Notes: generated by a model not told the origin, from the sequence alone. A DNA stretch of 64,000 bases from Rhodomicrobium vannielii ATCC 17100 (GCF_000166055.1 NC_014664.1:124001-188000), one strand, 5' to 3'; shown: positions 48,405 to 58,385, numbered from the stretch's first letter. Program-made: numbers and translations.

Positions 48405-50501
48405 ATGGTGTTGCGTGGCATGATGCGGAAGAGACGAGTTTGGCTGGTCGTGGCCCTGTTTGCTGGCCTCGCCGCCGTATCCGCCTACGCGCTAAAGCTG
48501 TTCGCGCCGCTGCCTCTTGATGCGGCGGAGTCCTCCTCTCGCCTCGTGCTCGACCGCGACGGACGCCTGCTTCGAGCGTTCACCACGCCCGAGGGTCGAT
48601 GGCGCCTCGACGCGCGCCGCGAGGATGTAAGCCCGACCTACCTCTCCTTGCTATTCACGTTCGAGGACAAGCGCTTCAACACCCATTACGGCGTTGACCC
48701 CATGGCATTCGGACGCGCCGCGCTTCAGGCTGCGCGCCACGGCAAGGCGATCTCCGGCGGCTCGACACTGACCATGCAGGTTGCGCGGCTGCTGCGCGGC
48801 TCGCCGACGCGCTCCATTCCGGCGAAGTTCCAGCAGATCGCCGACGCCATCCGCCTTGAATGGGCGCTATCGAAAGATGAAATCCTTGCGCTCTATCTGA
48901 AGCTCGCGCCCTATGGCGGCAATCTCGAAGGCGTTCGCGCCGCGTCGCTCGCCTATTTTGGCAAGGAGCCTCATCGGCTTTCCATCGCGGAGGCAGCGCT
49001 GCTTGTCGCGATTCCGCAGTCGCCCGAAACGCGCCGCCCGGATCGCGGCTACGCCTCCCTTGTTGCCGGGCGCAACCGCGTCATCCGGCGCGCGGCGGCG
49101 GCGGGCGTCATCGCAGATGCGGACGCGCGCGCGGCTATCGCGAGCGTTGCACCGCGTGGACGCCTCGACTTTCGCGCGCTCGCGCCGCATCTGTCCGAGC
49201 GCCTGGTCGCGCAGCATCCCGGCATGTCCGTCATCGCCACCACGATTGACCGCACCTTGCAGGAACAGGCCGAGGCCGTTGCGCGGCGCAACGCGGAAGC
49301 CTTCGGCGAGAAGATTTCGGTCGCCGCGCTCATCGTCAGGAACCGAACCGGCGAGGTTCTCGCCCATGTCGGCTCGGCGGGCTATTTCGACGGCGACCGC
49401 CTCGGCGCTATCGACATGACGGCCGCGATCCGTTCCCCCGGCTCCGCGCTGAAGCCGTTCATCTACGGCCTCGCCTTCGAGGAAGGCATCGCGCATCCCG
49501 AAACGCTCATCGACGACCGGCCCGTTCGTTTCGACACCTATGCGCCTGTGAACTTCGACAATATCTTTCACGGGACGGTCACGGTACGCACGGCGCTCCA
49601 GCTTTCGCTGAACATCCCGGCCGTGAAGGTGCTGAACGAGGTCGGCCCTGTCAGGCTCGCGGCGCGGTTTCGCGAGGTGGGCATGCCCTTCGCCATGCCC
49701 CGCAATTTGACGGTCGCGCTCGGCGGCGCTGGGCTTACGCTCGAAAATCTGACGACGCTCTATGCCGCGCTCGGTCGCGGCGGGACGCTGGTTCCGATCC
49801 GCTACGAGAAAGAAGGCGGCCCCGTCTGGGGCGCGAGCGAGCCGCCGGCGCTACTTCAGCCCGCCGCGGTCTGGTATGTGACCGATATTCTGCGCGGCGC
49901 GCCCGTGCCGCCTAACGTGACGCCGGGACAGGTGGCGTTCAAGACCGGCACCTCATACGGCTTCCGAGACGCTTGGGCGGCGGGCTACGACGGCGAATAC
50001 ACGGTAGCGGTATGGGCAGGGCGGGCGGATGCCAGTGCCGCGCCCGGGCTTGTTGGCTTGCGCGTCGCGGCCCCTGTGATGTTCGAACTGTTCGCCGCCA
50101 TCGGCCCGCGCCGGGTGGCTTTCGGCTCGCCGCCGCCGAACCTCATCGGGTCGCGCAGAAACGCCGATTTACCGCCGCCGCTCCGCGTTTTCCGGGAGCA
50201 GAGGCATGAGGGTTCGGGCGCGACCGTCGAACAGGCGCTTCATATCGCGTTCCCGCCGCCGAACGCGGAGGTGGAACTCGCGAAAACGGAGGGCGCAGAC
50301 GGCGAGGCGGAAGCCCTGCCGGTGGCGCTGAAGGCGGAGGGCGGCGCATTGCCGCTGACCTGGCTCGTGGATGGCAACCCGCTCGCCTCGTCGCCGCATC
50401 GCCGCGATGCCTTCCTCAAACCGCGCGGGCCGGGGTTCGTGCAGATCACCGTTGTCGACGCGGAGGGCCGATCCGACCGCACGCAAATTCGCTTGCGGTG
50501 A
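48405..50501 (+). CDS. pbpC: Penicillin-binding protein 1C
   Basis: A bifunctional peptidoglycan synthase (about 698 residues) with one N-terminal membrane helix (VWLVVALFAGLAAVSAYALKLF). The GT51 domain contains FEDKRFNTHYGVDP with the catalytic Glu, then GGSTLTMQVARLL. The transpeptidase domain has SPGSALKPF (SxxK), SLN in LQLSLNIPAV and KTGTSYGF. A C-terminal BiPBP_C domain ends the protein. PBP1C with alpha-2-macroglobulin is a conserved bacterial pair, thought to repair the wall and trap proteases after outer-membrane breach. The start could also be the ATG at 48420. Confidence 0.95.
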   Translation: MVLRGMMRKRRVWLVVALFAGLAAVSAYALKLFAPLPLDAAESSSRLVLDRDGRLLRAFTTPEGRWRLDARREDVSPTYLSLLFTFEDKRFNTHYGVDPMAFGRAALQAARHGKAISGGSTLTMQVARLLRGSPTRSIPAKFQQIADAIRLEWALSKDEILALYLKLAPYGGNLEGVRAASLAYFGKEPHRLSIAEAALLVAIPQSPETRRPDRGYASLVAGRNRVIRRAAAAGVIADADARAAIASVAPRGRLDFRALAPHLSERLVAQHPGMSVIATTIDRTLQEQAEAVARRNAEAFGEKISVAALIVRNRTGEVLAHVGSAGYFDGDRLGAIDMTAAIRSPGSALKPFIYGLAFEEGIAHPETLIDDRPVRFDTYAPVNFDNIFHGTVTVRTALQLSLNIPAVKVLNEVGPVRLAARFREVGMPFAMPRNLTVALGGAGLTLENLTTLYAALGRGGTLVPIRYEKEGGPVWGASEPPALLQPAAVWYVTDILRGAPVPPNVTPGQVAFKTGTSYGFRDAWAAGYDGEYTVAVWAGRADASAAPGLVGLRVAAPVMFELFAAIGPRRVAFGSPPPNLIGSRRNADLPPPLRVFREQRHEGSGATVEQALHIAFPPPNAEVELAKTEGADGEAEALPVALKAEGGALPLTWLVDGNPLASSPHRRDAFLKPRGPGFVQITVVDAEGRSDRTQIRLR

Positions 50502-50738
50502 GCGCGTTGCATTGTGAAGCCTCGGTCTTGCGGACAGCCGCCCGAAACGGGGATGCGGGTTGTTCCGCTCGTGCTCGGTGCGTGAGCCCGGCCGCTGCCC
50601 ACAACGCCAAGGCGCGCCCCGCAATACAACCTGTTCGTAAATTGCGCCTTCCCATTTCCCAAAAGCCCCGCTAGAGACATCGCCACAAGGCGGGCCGGCT
50701 GACCCGCGTCCGAGGATTTCACGAGGGGCACCTTTTCC

Positions 50739-52358
50739 ATGCTCGATCGCCGCAGTTTCATGAAACTCGCGCTGGCAGCTCAGGCGGCCGCGGCGCTTCC
50801 CGCGTTTGCCGGCACGCCTACGCCTGGCCTTCGTTTCGGCGATCCGCAGCCGTTTTCCTTCGACTGGCTGAAGGCGCACGCGGAAGCGCTGTCGAAAGCG
50901 CCCTACGCGCCGCCGCCTCGGCCCGATCCCGCGACCGTCGCCGCCATCGACTACGACGCGCACGGCAAGCTCAAATACAAGCATGAATACGCGCTCTACG
51001 GCGACGGCCACGACGCTGCCTTCCCGATCACGTTCCAGCATGTGGGCTATTACTTCCCGAAGACAGTGCGCATGCACGCGCTCGAACAGAACGCGGGCGG
51101 CGCCGTCTCGCGCGAAATCCTCTACGATCCGGCCTATTTCACCATCGCACCGGACAGCCCCGCCGCGCGTCTCGCGCCGGAGCCGTCATCCCTGGCGGGC
51201 TTCTGGGTGATGGAGCCGCGCGACGGCAAGGAAGACTGGAAGAAGGCCGAGCCGTGGGTGACGTTCCTCGGCGCATCCTATTTCCGTGCGAAGGGCGAAC
51301 TCGGACAGGTGGGCATGTCGGCGCGCGGCATCGCGCTGTCGCCCGGCGGCTCGGGGCACGAAGAGTTCCCGGATTTCGTTTCCTTCTGGTTCATGCCGGC
51401 GCCGCCCGCCTCGCGCACCGTCACGGTTTACGCCCTGCTCAACAGCCCGAGCGTGTCCGGCGCATACAAGTTCGATCTGCATCGCACGAGCGGCGTCGTG
51501 ATGGATATCGAACTGACGCTGTTCTTCCGCGAGGCCGTCGAGCGGTTGGGCCTTGCACCGCTCACATCGATGTTCTGGTACGGCGAAAAGGCGAAGCCTG
51601 CCGGGATCGACTGGCGGCCCGAGGTGCACGATTCCGACGGGCTTTCGCTTGCGACAGGGCAGGGCGAGCGCATCTGGCGTCCGCTCAACAACCCTGAGCA
51701 CATCACGATTTCGAGCTTCGCCGATGAGCATCCGCGCGGCTTCGGCCTGCTTCAGCGCGACCGCGCCTTCGACCATTATCAGGACGGCGTGGGCTACGAA
51801 AAGCGCCCGTCGACCTGGGTCGAGCCGAAAGGTACAGGCTGGGGCAAGGGCACCGTCCAGCTTGTGGAAATCCCGACCGACGACGAGATCAACGACAACA
51901 TCGTCGTCTACTGGAACCCGGAAAAGCGGCCTGAGCCCGGCGACCGCATCGACCTCGCCTACAGGGTTCACTGGCTCGCCGACGAGCCCTATCCGACGCC
52001 TCTCGCGCGCTGCGTGGCGACCCGGTTCGGCCGTGGCGGTGAACCGGGAACGATCCGGCCCTATGGCGTGCGCAAGTTCACGGTCGAATTCCTCGGCGGC
52101 CCGCTCAAGGAACTGCCGAGCGGCGTGAAGCCGGAGGTCGTGGTCTGGGCCTCGCGCGGCAATGTCCGCTCAATGGTCGCGGAGGCCGTGCCGGACGATG
52201 TACCCGGGCACTGGCGCGCGCATTTCGACCTCAGCGTCGATGGCCGCGAGCCGGTCGAACTGCGTCTCTATCTGCGCGCGAACGACAAGGTGTTGAGCGA
52301 GACGTGGCTCTATCAATACCATCCCTTCGTGACGGATGCCCGGCCGCTGGGTTATTGA
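50739..52358 (+). CDS. Periplasmic glucan biosynthesis protein OpgD/OpgG (MdoG family)
   Basis: A 539-residue exported protein of the MdoG/MdoD family, which shapes osmoregulated periplasmic glucans. The N terminus MLDRRSFMKLALAAQ has a twin-arginine motif and the signal ends near ALPAFA, so Tat export is likely, as for OpgD. Landmarks are FPITFQHVGYYFPKTVRMH, YFRAKGELGQVGMSARGIALSPGG.GHEEFPDF and ERIWRPLNNPEHITISSFADEHPRGFGLLQRDRAFDHYQD. The glucosyltransferase OpgH is not adjacent, so OpgG and OpgD cannot be separated by context. Confidence 0.92.
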   Translation: MLDRRSFMKLALAAQAAAALPAFAGTPTPGLRFGDPQPFSFDWLKAHAEALSKAPYAPPPRPDPATVAAIDYDAHGKLKYKHEYALYGDGHDAAFPITFQHVGYYFPKTVRMHALEQNAGGAVSREILYDPAYFTIAPDSPAARLAPEPSSLAGFWVMEPRDGKEDWKKAEPWVTFLGASYFRAKGELGQVGMSARGIALSPGGSGHEEFPDFVSFWFMPAPPASRTVTVYALLNSPSVSGAYKFDLHRTSGVVMDIELTLFFREAVERLGLAPLTSMFWYGEKAKPAGIDWRPEVHDSDGLSLATGQGERIWRPLNNPEHITISSFADEHPRGFGLLQRDRAFDHYQDGVGYEKRPSTWVEPKGTGWGKGTVQLVEIPTDDEINDNIVVYWNPEKRPEPGDRIDLAYRVHWLADEPYPTPLARCVATRFGRGGEPGTIRPYGVRKFTVEFLGGPLKELPSGVKPEVVVWASRGNVRSMVAEAVPDDVPGHWRAHFDLSVDGREPVELRLYLRANDKVLSETWLYQYHPFVTDARPLGY

Positions 52359-52699
52359 CCGGCTTAAGGCGCGCGGACGGCACCGTCCGCGCCGGGGTTG
52401 ATCGGGCGGACGCGCGAGCGTTTGGGCTGGCTTGCGGATTGCTGGCGCATCGGACATTTTGACGCAGGACATCGTCAAGGGACGCGATGCGCCCAGCGGG
52501 GCGCAATCGTGAACATGCGCGGAGCTTGCGCTTCCTCGCTCGGTTGGGCATCGGGCCGGAACTTCGCTCCGCGCCATCCGTTCACGTTAATTGGAATGGG
52601 CATGAGCTTTGCCTATCTTTTGCCGCACCTTACCCTCGTTCTGAGACCTTCGAGCTTTGCCCCGTGCTAATCGCAGGAAACCCCTTCGTTGGTCATGAA
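52359..52699. other. Intergenic region before the hybrid kinase gene
   Basis: 341 bp containing the GC-rich hairpin at its left end and presumably the kinase promoter. The kinase frame remains open back to 52487, but the residues do not resemble a PAS kinase N terminus. I see no other feature. Confidence 0.45.
52371..52392. repeat. GC-rich hairpin after the glucan gene
   Basis: GCGCGGACG (52371-52379) pairs perfectly with CGTCCGCGC (52384-52392), 13 nt after the glucan gene stop. No T-run follows. It may protect the 3' end or help terminate transcription. Confidence 0.4.
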
Positions 52700-55345
52700 A
52701 TGACGAGACAGCCGAGTGACCGGCTGACGGATCTCGCAGGCTGCCAGCCGCCGACCGCGGGCGCGGCGGCCTTCGCGACACTCGACGCCGGTGGGCATTT
52801 CCTGAGCGCGAACGAGCGGTTCTGCGTTTTCACCGGCCGCCGGGAGACGGATCTCCTGCGTTTGCGCCTTTCCGATGTCGCCACGGGAGAGTTGGCGGAG
52901 CCGGGCAAGCTTGACGGCCTCGGCGAGCAGGGGCTTGAAACGCGAACGCATCTTGTGAGCGCAGACGGCCGCGCTGTTCCCCTGATTGCAACGCTGACGC
53001 CTGTTCTGCGCGGCAAGGAACTCGTTTGCATTCATGTCCTCGCCCGTGCGGAGGCTCTCGGAACCGAGGCGGAGGATCGCCGTTGTCGCGCCGTCGTCGA
53101 TGCCGTGCGGGGCGTGCTCTGGACCAACAACGCCGCGGGTGAAATGTGGGGCGAGCAGCCGGGATGGGCTGCATTGACCGGCCAGAGCTTCGATGAATAC
53201 CAGGGGTTCGGCTGGAAGGCCGTGCTTCATCCCGACGATGTGCAACCGACGCTCGACGCATGGAAAGCGGCCGTTTCGACGAAGAGCATGTTCGTTTTCG
53301 AGCATCGCGTCCGCCGCCCCGATGGCCAGTTGCGGCGCTATTCCGTTCGGGCGCTTCCCGTCTTCGATGATGCGGGTGAGGTGTCCGAGTGGGTCGGCAT
53401 TCACACCGATATCACCGAGCAGCGCGCCGCCGAACGCGCGTGGCTCGATCTTTCGGCGAATCTCAAGCAGCGCGCGCAAGCTGCGGACGAGGCGCGCGAG
53501 CGGACCTGGAACAACGCCCGCGACATGCTTCTCATTACCGACAGCGAAGGCGTGTTCCGGGCGGCAAACCCGGCGTGGACCGCCGTACTCGGTTGGCTGC
53601 CCGAGGAGGTCACCGGCAAGTCCTACTGCGACTTTTTGCACCCTGACGACAAGTCTGCCGCGACCGGCGCGGCTTTTTTCGCGCGCGGCGGCTCCAAAGG
53701 GATCGAGGTGCGCTTCCGGCACAAGAATGGCACCTATCGCTGGACGTCATGGCTAATCGCGCCCGATGGCGATCTCATCTACGCGAACGGTCGCGATGTC
53801 ACCGCCGAGAAGGAAGGCGCGGAGGCGTTGGAGCGCTCCGAGGCTCGCATGCGAGCCATCTTTCACACGAGCTATCATTCGAAGTGCATCTCCGCGCTCG
53901 ACGGCACACTCCTCGACGCCAATCCGACCTCGCTTGCGGCCATCGGCGCGGATACGGCCGATGTTGTCGTAGGCCAGCCGTTCTGGGACACGCCGTGGTT
54001 TTCCGACACGCCGGGAATGCCGGACTTCATCCGGTCCTCTTTCGCGGAAGTGGTGACAGGCGAGACGGTCCGGCGCGAAATCCTCCTCAACCTTCCGGGC
54101 GGCCCGCGTTGGTTCGACTTCACCATGCGGCCGATCTGCGGCGCACGAGGGCAGGTCGTCTCCGTCGTCTCGGAGGCCGCCGACATCACGACGCGCCGTA
54201 AGGCCCACGAGGCGCTCCTGCAGAGCCAACGCCTTGAAGCCGTAGGGCAGATTACAGGCGGGATCGCGCACGACTTCAACAACCTGCTGACGCCTATCAT
54301 GGGCGCGTTCGAGCTTCTCCAGCGACGGATCGCCCCGGACGAGCGGTTGCATGCGCTGATCTCCAATGCGATGCAATCGGCGGAAAGCGCCCGCGTTCTC
54401 GTTCAGCGGCTGCTTGCTTTCGCCCGGCGTCAGCATCTCGACACGCGCGCCGTCGATCTCAAGGGCCTCATCCTTGGGCTGCACGATCTGATTGCACGAG
54501 CTCTTGGCTCGCGGATCGACGTTCGCGTCGAAATCCCCGATGGCCTGCCCCGAGCCCGTGTTGATCCGAGCCAATTCGAGGTTGCGCTCCTGAACCTCGC
54601 GGTGAACGGAGGCGACGCGATGCCGGACGGCGGCACGATCACGATTTCAGCGTCAGCGGAGACGATCGAGGAGGGGACGGCCTCGGACCTTGCCCCCGGA
54701 CGTTATATAGCGCTTGCCTTCGAGGACACCGGCATCGGGATGACGCGGGAAATGCTGGCGCGCGCGGTGGAGCCCTTCTATTCGACCAAGGGGATCGGCA
54801 AGGGAACCGGCCTCGGCCTTTCGATGATCCACGGTCTTGCCGCGCAGTCCGGAGGGAAGCTCGACCTCGAAAGCGAGCCCGGCCGGGGCACGCGCGCCAC
54901 GCTATGGCTCCCGGTAGCGGAGGCTGAGACGGTGGCGGACGGGGCCCCCGCACCGGAACCGTCGGGTGTCGAGCCGCTTGTCGTTCTACTCACCGACGAC
55001 AACAACTTCGTGCGCGACGGTGCGGCTGCGATGCTTGAGGCTTTGGGCCATACGGTCATTCAGGCGGAGAGCGGCCCCTGCGCGCTGCACCACCTTGCAG
55101 AGGGCTGCCGCTGCGACGTGCTCATCACGGATCAACGCATGCCGGGGATGCTCGGAAGCGAACTCGTGCGTCGCGCGCGAGACCTGCGGCCGGACTTGCC
55201 CGCCGTCCTGATTACGGGGTTCGCCGAAGAGGGAGACGCAGACGTGGATGCTCTGCCGCGTCTTTCGAAGCCGTTCCGCTCCCTGGAGTTGGAACGCGTC
55301 CTCGCCATGGCGCTCGGCGCGAAAAAGACCGCGCCGGAAACGTAA
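52700..55345 (+). CDS. Four-PAS hybrid sensor histidine kinase with receiver domain
   Basis: A soluble-looking 881-residue hybrid kinase. About four PAS modules occupy residues 20-510; good examples are GWAALTGQSFDEYQGFGWKAVLHPDDV, PAWTAVLGWLPEEVTGKSYCDFLHPDD and SKCISALDGTLLDANPTSLAAIG. The HisKA box is GQITGGIAHDFNNLLTPIMG with His524. The HATPase N-box is NLAVNGGDAMPDGG (Gly-Gly replaces the usual Asn-Ala), followed by EDTGIGM and GTGLGLSMIHG. The C-terminal receiver carries Asp811 in ITDQRMPG and the Lys in LSKPF. The start ATG is not preceded by a strong ribosome site. Confidence 0.9.
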   Translation: MTRQPSDRLTDLAGCQPPTAGAAAFATLDAGGHFLSANERFCVFTGRRETDLLRLRLSDVATGELAEPGKLDGLGEQGLETRTHLVSADGRAVPLIATLTPVLRGKELVCIHVLARAEALGTEAEDRRCRAVVDAVRGVLWTNNAAGEMWGEQPGWAALTGQSFDEYQGFGWKAVLHPDDVQPTLDAWKAAVSTKSMFVFEHRVRRPDGQLRRYSVRALPVFDDAGEVSEWVGIHTDITEQRAAERAWLDLSANLKQRAQAADEARERTWNNARDMLLITDSEGVFRAANPAWTAVLGWLPEEVTGKSYCDFLHPDDKSAATGAAFFARGGSKGIEVRFRHKNGTYRWTSWLIAPDGDLIYANGRDVTAEKEGAEALERSEARMRAIFHTSYHSKCISALDGTLLDANPTSLAAIGADTADVVVGQPFWDTPWFSDTPGMPDFIRSSFAEVVTGETVRREILLNLPGGPRWFDFTMRPICGARGQVVSVVSEAADITTRRKAHEALLQSQRLEAVGQITGGIAHDFNNLLTPIMGAFELLQRRIAPDERLHALISNAMQSAESARVLVQRLLAFARRQHLDTRAVDLKGLILGLHDLIARALGSRIDVRVEIPDGLPRARVDPSQFEVALLNLAVNGGDAMPDGGTITISASAETIEEGTASDLAPGRYIALAFEDTGIGMTREMLARAVEPFYSTKGIGKGTGLGLSMIHGLAAQSGGKLDLESEPGRGTRATLWLPVAEAETVADGAPAPEPSGVEPLVVLLTDDNNFVRDGAAAMLEALGHTVIQAESGPCALHHLAEGCRCDVLITDQRMPGMLGSELVRRARDLRPDLPAVLITGFAEEGDADVDALPRLSKPFRSLELERVLAMALGAKKTAPET

Positions 55346-55379
55346 AAGAACGACGAGAGAAGCCGGAGGGAAGCGCGAA

Positions 55380-55754
55380 TTAAAGCGCCTTTTGCGTCAT
55401 CGCCAAGCTAAGCGCTTGCGCGAGCGCGGCGACCGTATAGGGCTTGTCCACCACCGGTATATTCATGCCGGGCAGCTTGATGTCGTAACCGCTGCAAATG
55501 ATGAACGGCAGGTTCTGCTGCAGCAGGTAGGTCGCGATGTCGCTCGACAGTTCACGGCCGAGACGAACGTCAAGCATCACGCAATCGAGCTGCTTCTCGT
55601 TGTTGATCTCGTGGAGGGCCTGATCCACGGAAGCGGCCACCCCCGTGACACTACAGCCCAGCTCTGCCAGCATCTCCTGCGCCACGTGGGCAGATAAAGC
55701 GTCGTCCTCGACAATCAGAACGCGCGCGCCTGCAAGGGCTCGTTGCTCCACCAT
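55380..55754 (-). CDS. Single-domain response regulator
   Basis: A 124-residue receiver with no output domain. The acidic pocket is VLIVEDDALSAHV, the phospho-acceptor is Asp62 in CVMLDVRLG, and the conserved Lys is in VDKPY. Thr/Ser is in IICSGYD. GTG at 55775 would add seven residues. It converges with the hybrid kinase across 34 bp and may be part of its phosphorelay, a common arrangement in alphaproteobacteria, but the pairing is inferred from position only. Confidence 0.9.
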   Translation of the reverse strand: MVEQRALAGARVLIVEDDALSAHVAQEMLAELGCSVTGVAASVDQALHEINNEKQLDCVMLDVRLGRELSSDIATYLLQQNLPFIICSGYDIKLPGMNIPVVDKPYTVAALAQALSLAMTQKAL

Positions 55755-55997
55755 ATTACGCTGGCTCCTACTCACTCTCGGTGCAAGCGCTCGGCGCTCG
55801 GGCGCCGAAAAATACTTGAGCTTGTCACTCGGTTTTTAGATCATGCAACCCGGCATTGAGGGAGTCTACATTTTTTCTGAAGCGTCGAAAAGATTTCGCC
55901 TCAACACCGCTTCAAGGTTGCGTGAGCAGGATCGGCAACGGCCGGACGAGCTGCCTTCCGCGACGGGCGGGGCGGGCTCGTTCGGTGCCGTTTCGCC

Positions 55998-56888
55998 TCA
56001 GAATTTGCGCGCGACCACGAATTCCGCCGCGCCCGCGAGCATCGCGTCCCGCCCCTTGAACGGCGCCAGCGCGCCCAGCGCTTCCGCCTTTAAATTCTGA
56101 AGCTTCGCGTGTGCGGCTTCGAGGCCGAGCAGCGAAACGAGCGTCCCTTTGCCCGCTTCCTGATCCTTGCCGGTTGCCTTGCCGACGACGGCGGCATCGC
56201 CTTCGGCGTCGAGCAGGTCGTCCGCGAGCTGGAAGGCCGCGCCCAGTGCATCGCCATAGGTCTTCAGCGCGGCGAGTTCTGCCTTGCTGGCTTCGCCGAG
56301 AATGCCGCCTGCGACGCAACCATATGTGATGAGTGCGCCGGTCTTCATCGCCTGAAGCGTGCGGATGTCCGCTTCGCCGAGCATCTTGCCGGGCGCCATG
56401 AGGTCGAGCATCTGGCCGCCAGCCATGCCGGCCCCGCCGCTCGCGCGCGCCAGTTCGAGGCCGAGAGCCGCGCGAACCGCCGGGTTCGGATGCGTCGATT
56501 CGTGCGCTATGATTTCGAAGGCGACCGTGAGCAGCGTATCGCCCGCGAGGATCGCCGTTGCATCGTCGAACGCCTTGTGAACGGTCGGCCGCCCGCGCCG
56601 CAGGTCGTCATTGTCCATGGCGGGAAGGTCGTCATGCACGAGCGAATAGCAATGGATGCATTCGAGCGCAGAGCCCGCGTTCAGCGCCTTTTCGACCGGC
56701 ACCCCGAACAGCGCCGCGCTTTCGATGACGAGAAACGGGCGAAACCGTTTGCCGCCGCCGAGCGTCCCGTAGCGCATGGCGTCGAGCAGCCTGTCCGGCA
56801 CAGCGCCGAGTTTATCTGTGGAAAGCCATTCGTCGAGATGGCGTTCGACACGGCTTGCATGGTCTTCGAGGCGTTCTGTAAAGGTCAT
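55998..56888 (-). CDS. ispA: Farnesyl diphosphate synthase (polyprenyl synthetase) IspA
   Basis: Condenses IPP with DMAPP and GPP to farnesyl diphosphate, the precursor of quinone tails, undecaprenyl lipid and carotenoids. The 296 residues have the first aspartate motif HDDLPAMDND and the second DDLLD. GGGKRFRPFL and CIHCYSLVHDDLPAMDNDDLRRGRPTVHKAFDDATAILAGD are typical of proteobacterial IspA. The window's other prenyl synthase (crtE) is more divergent. It diverges from mtgA across 97 bp. Confidence 0.92.
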   Translation of the reverse strand: MTFTERLEDHASRVERHLDEWLSTDKLGAVPDRLLDAMRYGTLGGGKRFRPFLVIESAALFGVPVEKALNAGSALECIHCYSLVHDDLPAMDNDDLRRGRPTVHKAFDDATAILAGDTLLTVAFEIIAHESTHPNPAVRAALGLELARASGGAGMAGGQMLDLMAPGKMLGEADIRTLQAMKTGALITYGCVAGGILGEASKAELAALKTYGDALGAAFQLADDLLDAEGDAAVVGKATGKDQEAGKGTLVSLLGLEAAHAKLQNLKAEALGALAPFKGRDAMLAGAAEFVVARKF

Positions 56889-56985
56889 GACAGGATTGGG
56901 ATTTATTGTTGGATGCCGGGTATTTCTGCGGGCGCACCATGGACCAGATGAGTATGATCCTCAAGCCCGATTTGCGAGCTGCGTC

Positions 56986-57762
56986 ATGACGGATTTAGCG
57001 CCAAAGACCTTCGAGCGACTGGCCGAGGTGACACGCCCGCATAACCGTGGCTGGCGCGGCCGCGCCCTGCGCATCGTTCTCATTGCGCTCGGCGTGTTTC
57101 TCCTCGCGCCGTACGTGTTGACGCTCGTCTACGCGGTTGTCAATCCGCCGCTGTCGGCGCTGATGGCGAGGCAGGCGTTACTGGGACGTCCCGTCGCGCA
57201 TGATTGGCGCGATCTCGACGAGATTTCGCCGAACCTCATCGCGCAGGTGATCGTGTCCGAGGATGGCCGCTTCTGCCAGCATCACGGCGTCGATTGGCAG
57301 GCGCTCGACAAGGCGGTCGACGCGGTGAAAGCCGGGAAGCCGAAGGGCGGCGGCAGCACCATCACCATGCAGACCGCGAAGAATCTCTTCCTGTGGAGTG
57401 ATCCGGCGTGGCTGCGGAAGCCGTTAGAAATTCCACTCGCGAGCTTCATGGACGCGGTGCTCGGCAAGCGGCGCGTGATGGAAATTTACCTCAACATCGT
57501 TGAGTGGGCACCCGGCGTCTATGGTGCGCAGGCGGCGGCGCGGCATCATTTCAAAACCTCAGCGGAAGATTTGACCATGCAGCAGGCCGCGCAACTCGCC
57601 GCAGCGCTACCGAATCCGAAGCGCCGCAATGCGGGCAAGCCGGGACCGCGCGTGGCAGCGCTCGCCAACCGCCTGCGGGTGCGCGCGGCGCGGGAAAGCG
57701 ACAACTCGTTCTGTGTGCTTGAGGAAGAAGCGCCAGCCGAAGACGAGGCGAGTCAGGAATGA
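56986..57762 (+). CDS. mtgA: Monofunctional peptidoglycan glycosyltransferase MtgA
   Basis: A GT51 enzyme that polymerises lipid II. The 258 residues contain one N-terminal membrane helix (IVLIALGVFLLAPYVLTLVYAVV). The catalytic Glu is in VIVSEDGRFCQHHGVDW, and the other motifs are GGGSTITMQTAKNLFLW and RRVMEIYLNIVEWAPGVYGAQAAARHHF. There is no transpeptidase domain. I start at the ATG that gives a short cytoplasmic tail; the longer frame overlaps the ispA promoter. Confidence 0.95.
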   Translation: MTDLAPKTFERLAEVTRPHNRGWRGRALRIVLIALGVFLLAPYVLTLVYAVVNPPLSALMARQALLGRPVAHDWRDLDEISPNLIAQVIVSEDGRFCQHHGVDWQALDKAVDAVKAGKPKGGGSTITMQTAKNLFLWSDPAWLRKPLEIPLASFMDAVLGKRRVMEIYLNIVEWAPGVYGAQAAARHHFKTSAEDLTMQQAAQLAAALPNPKRRNAGKPGPRVAALANRLRVRAARESDNSFCVLEEEAPAEDEASQE

Positions 57763-57885
57763 TCCAGCCGTCGGTGCCGGCTTCAGCGGACCGCCCGCGC
57801 ATGAAGGTTCTCGCGACATCCTCAGGGATTCGTTGAACGCTCATGCTCGGCCGGGAAGTGGCTGTGGCGGAAGGACGGACGCCCT

Positions 57886-58230
57886 TTATTCCGAGTCGCC
57901 TTCGCCGGGATCGGGCGAAAAATATTTTTCGAACTTCTCGGCTTCCTGCTGAAACTTCTCGTAGTCCGGCAGCGGCGGCTTCTTGACGGTTATGTTCGGC
58001 CAAAGCGCGGCGTATTCTCGGTTCACTTCGAGGAACTTCTCAAGGCCCGGCTCGGTATCGGGCTTGATCGCGTCCACCGGGCATTCCGGTTCACAGACGC
58101 CGCAATCGATGCATTCGTCCGGGCTGATCACCAGCATGTTCGCGCCCTCGTAGAAGCAATCGACGGGGCACACCTCAACGCAATCGGTGAACTTGCACTT
58201 GATGCAGGCATCCAGCACAACGTAAGTCAT
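57886..58230 (-). CDS. fdxA: Seven-iron ferredoxin FdxA
   Basis: A 114-residue cytosolic electron carrier with one [3Fe-4S] and one [4Fe-4S] cluster. The cysteine pattern [17 protein letters not shown] followed by [13 protein letters not shown] fits the seven-iron Azotobacter-type FdxA. The C-terminal extension ([27 protein letters not shown]) is typical of alphaproteobacterial members. GGAGAAG precedes the ATG. It lies 155 bp downstream of rpsD on the same strand, and the partner oxidoreductase is not visible. Confidence 0.95.
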   Translation of the reverse strand: MTYVVLDACIKCKFTDCVEVCPVDCFYEGANMLVISPDECIDCGVCEPECPVDAIKPDTEPGLEKFLEVNREYAALWPNITVKKPPLPDYEKFQQEAEKFEKYFSPDPGEGDSE

Positions 58231-58385
58231 GGAACTTCTCCGAAGCCGAGCCGCGCGGCTTGTCCTTTGAAGCGCCTCGATAGCGCATTCGACAAAGGGA
58301 AACAAGCCGGGAGGTGATTGATCCGAATGGCGTTATCGCATTCGCAAAAATCACGCTTCCCGCCCGTCTTCCCCGGAAACGAAAC

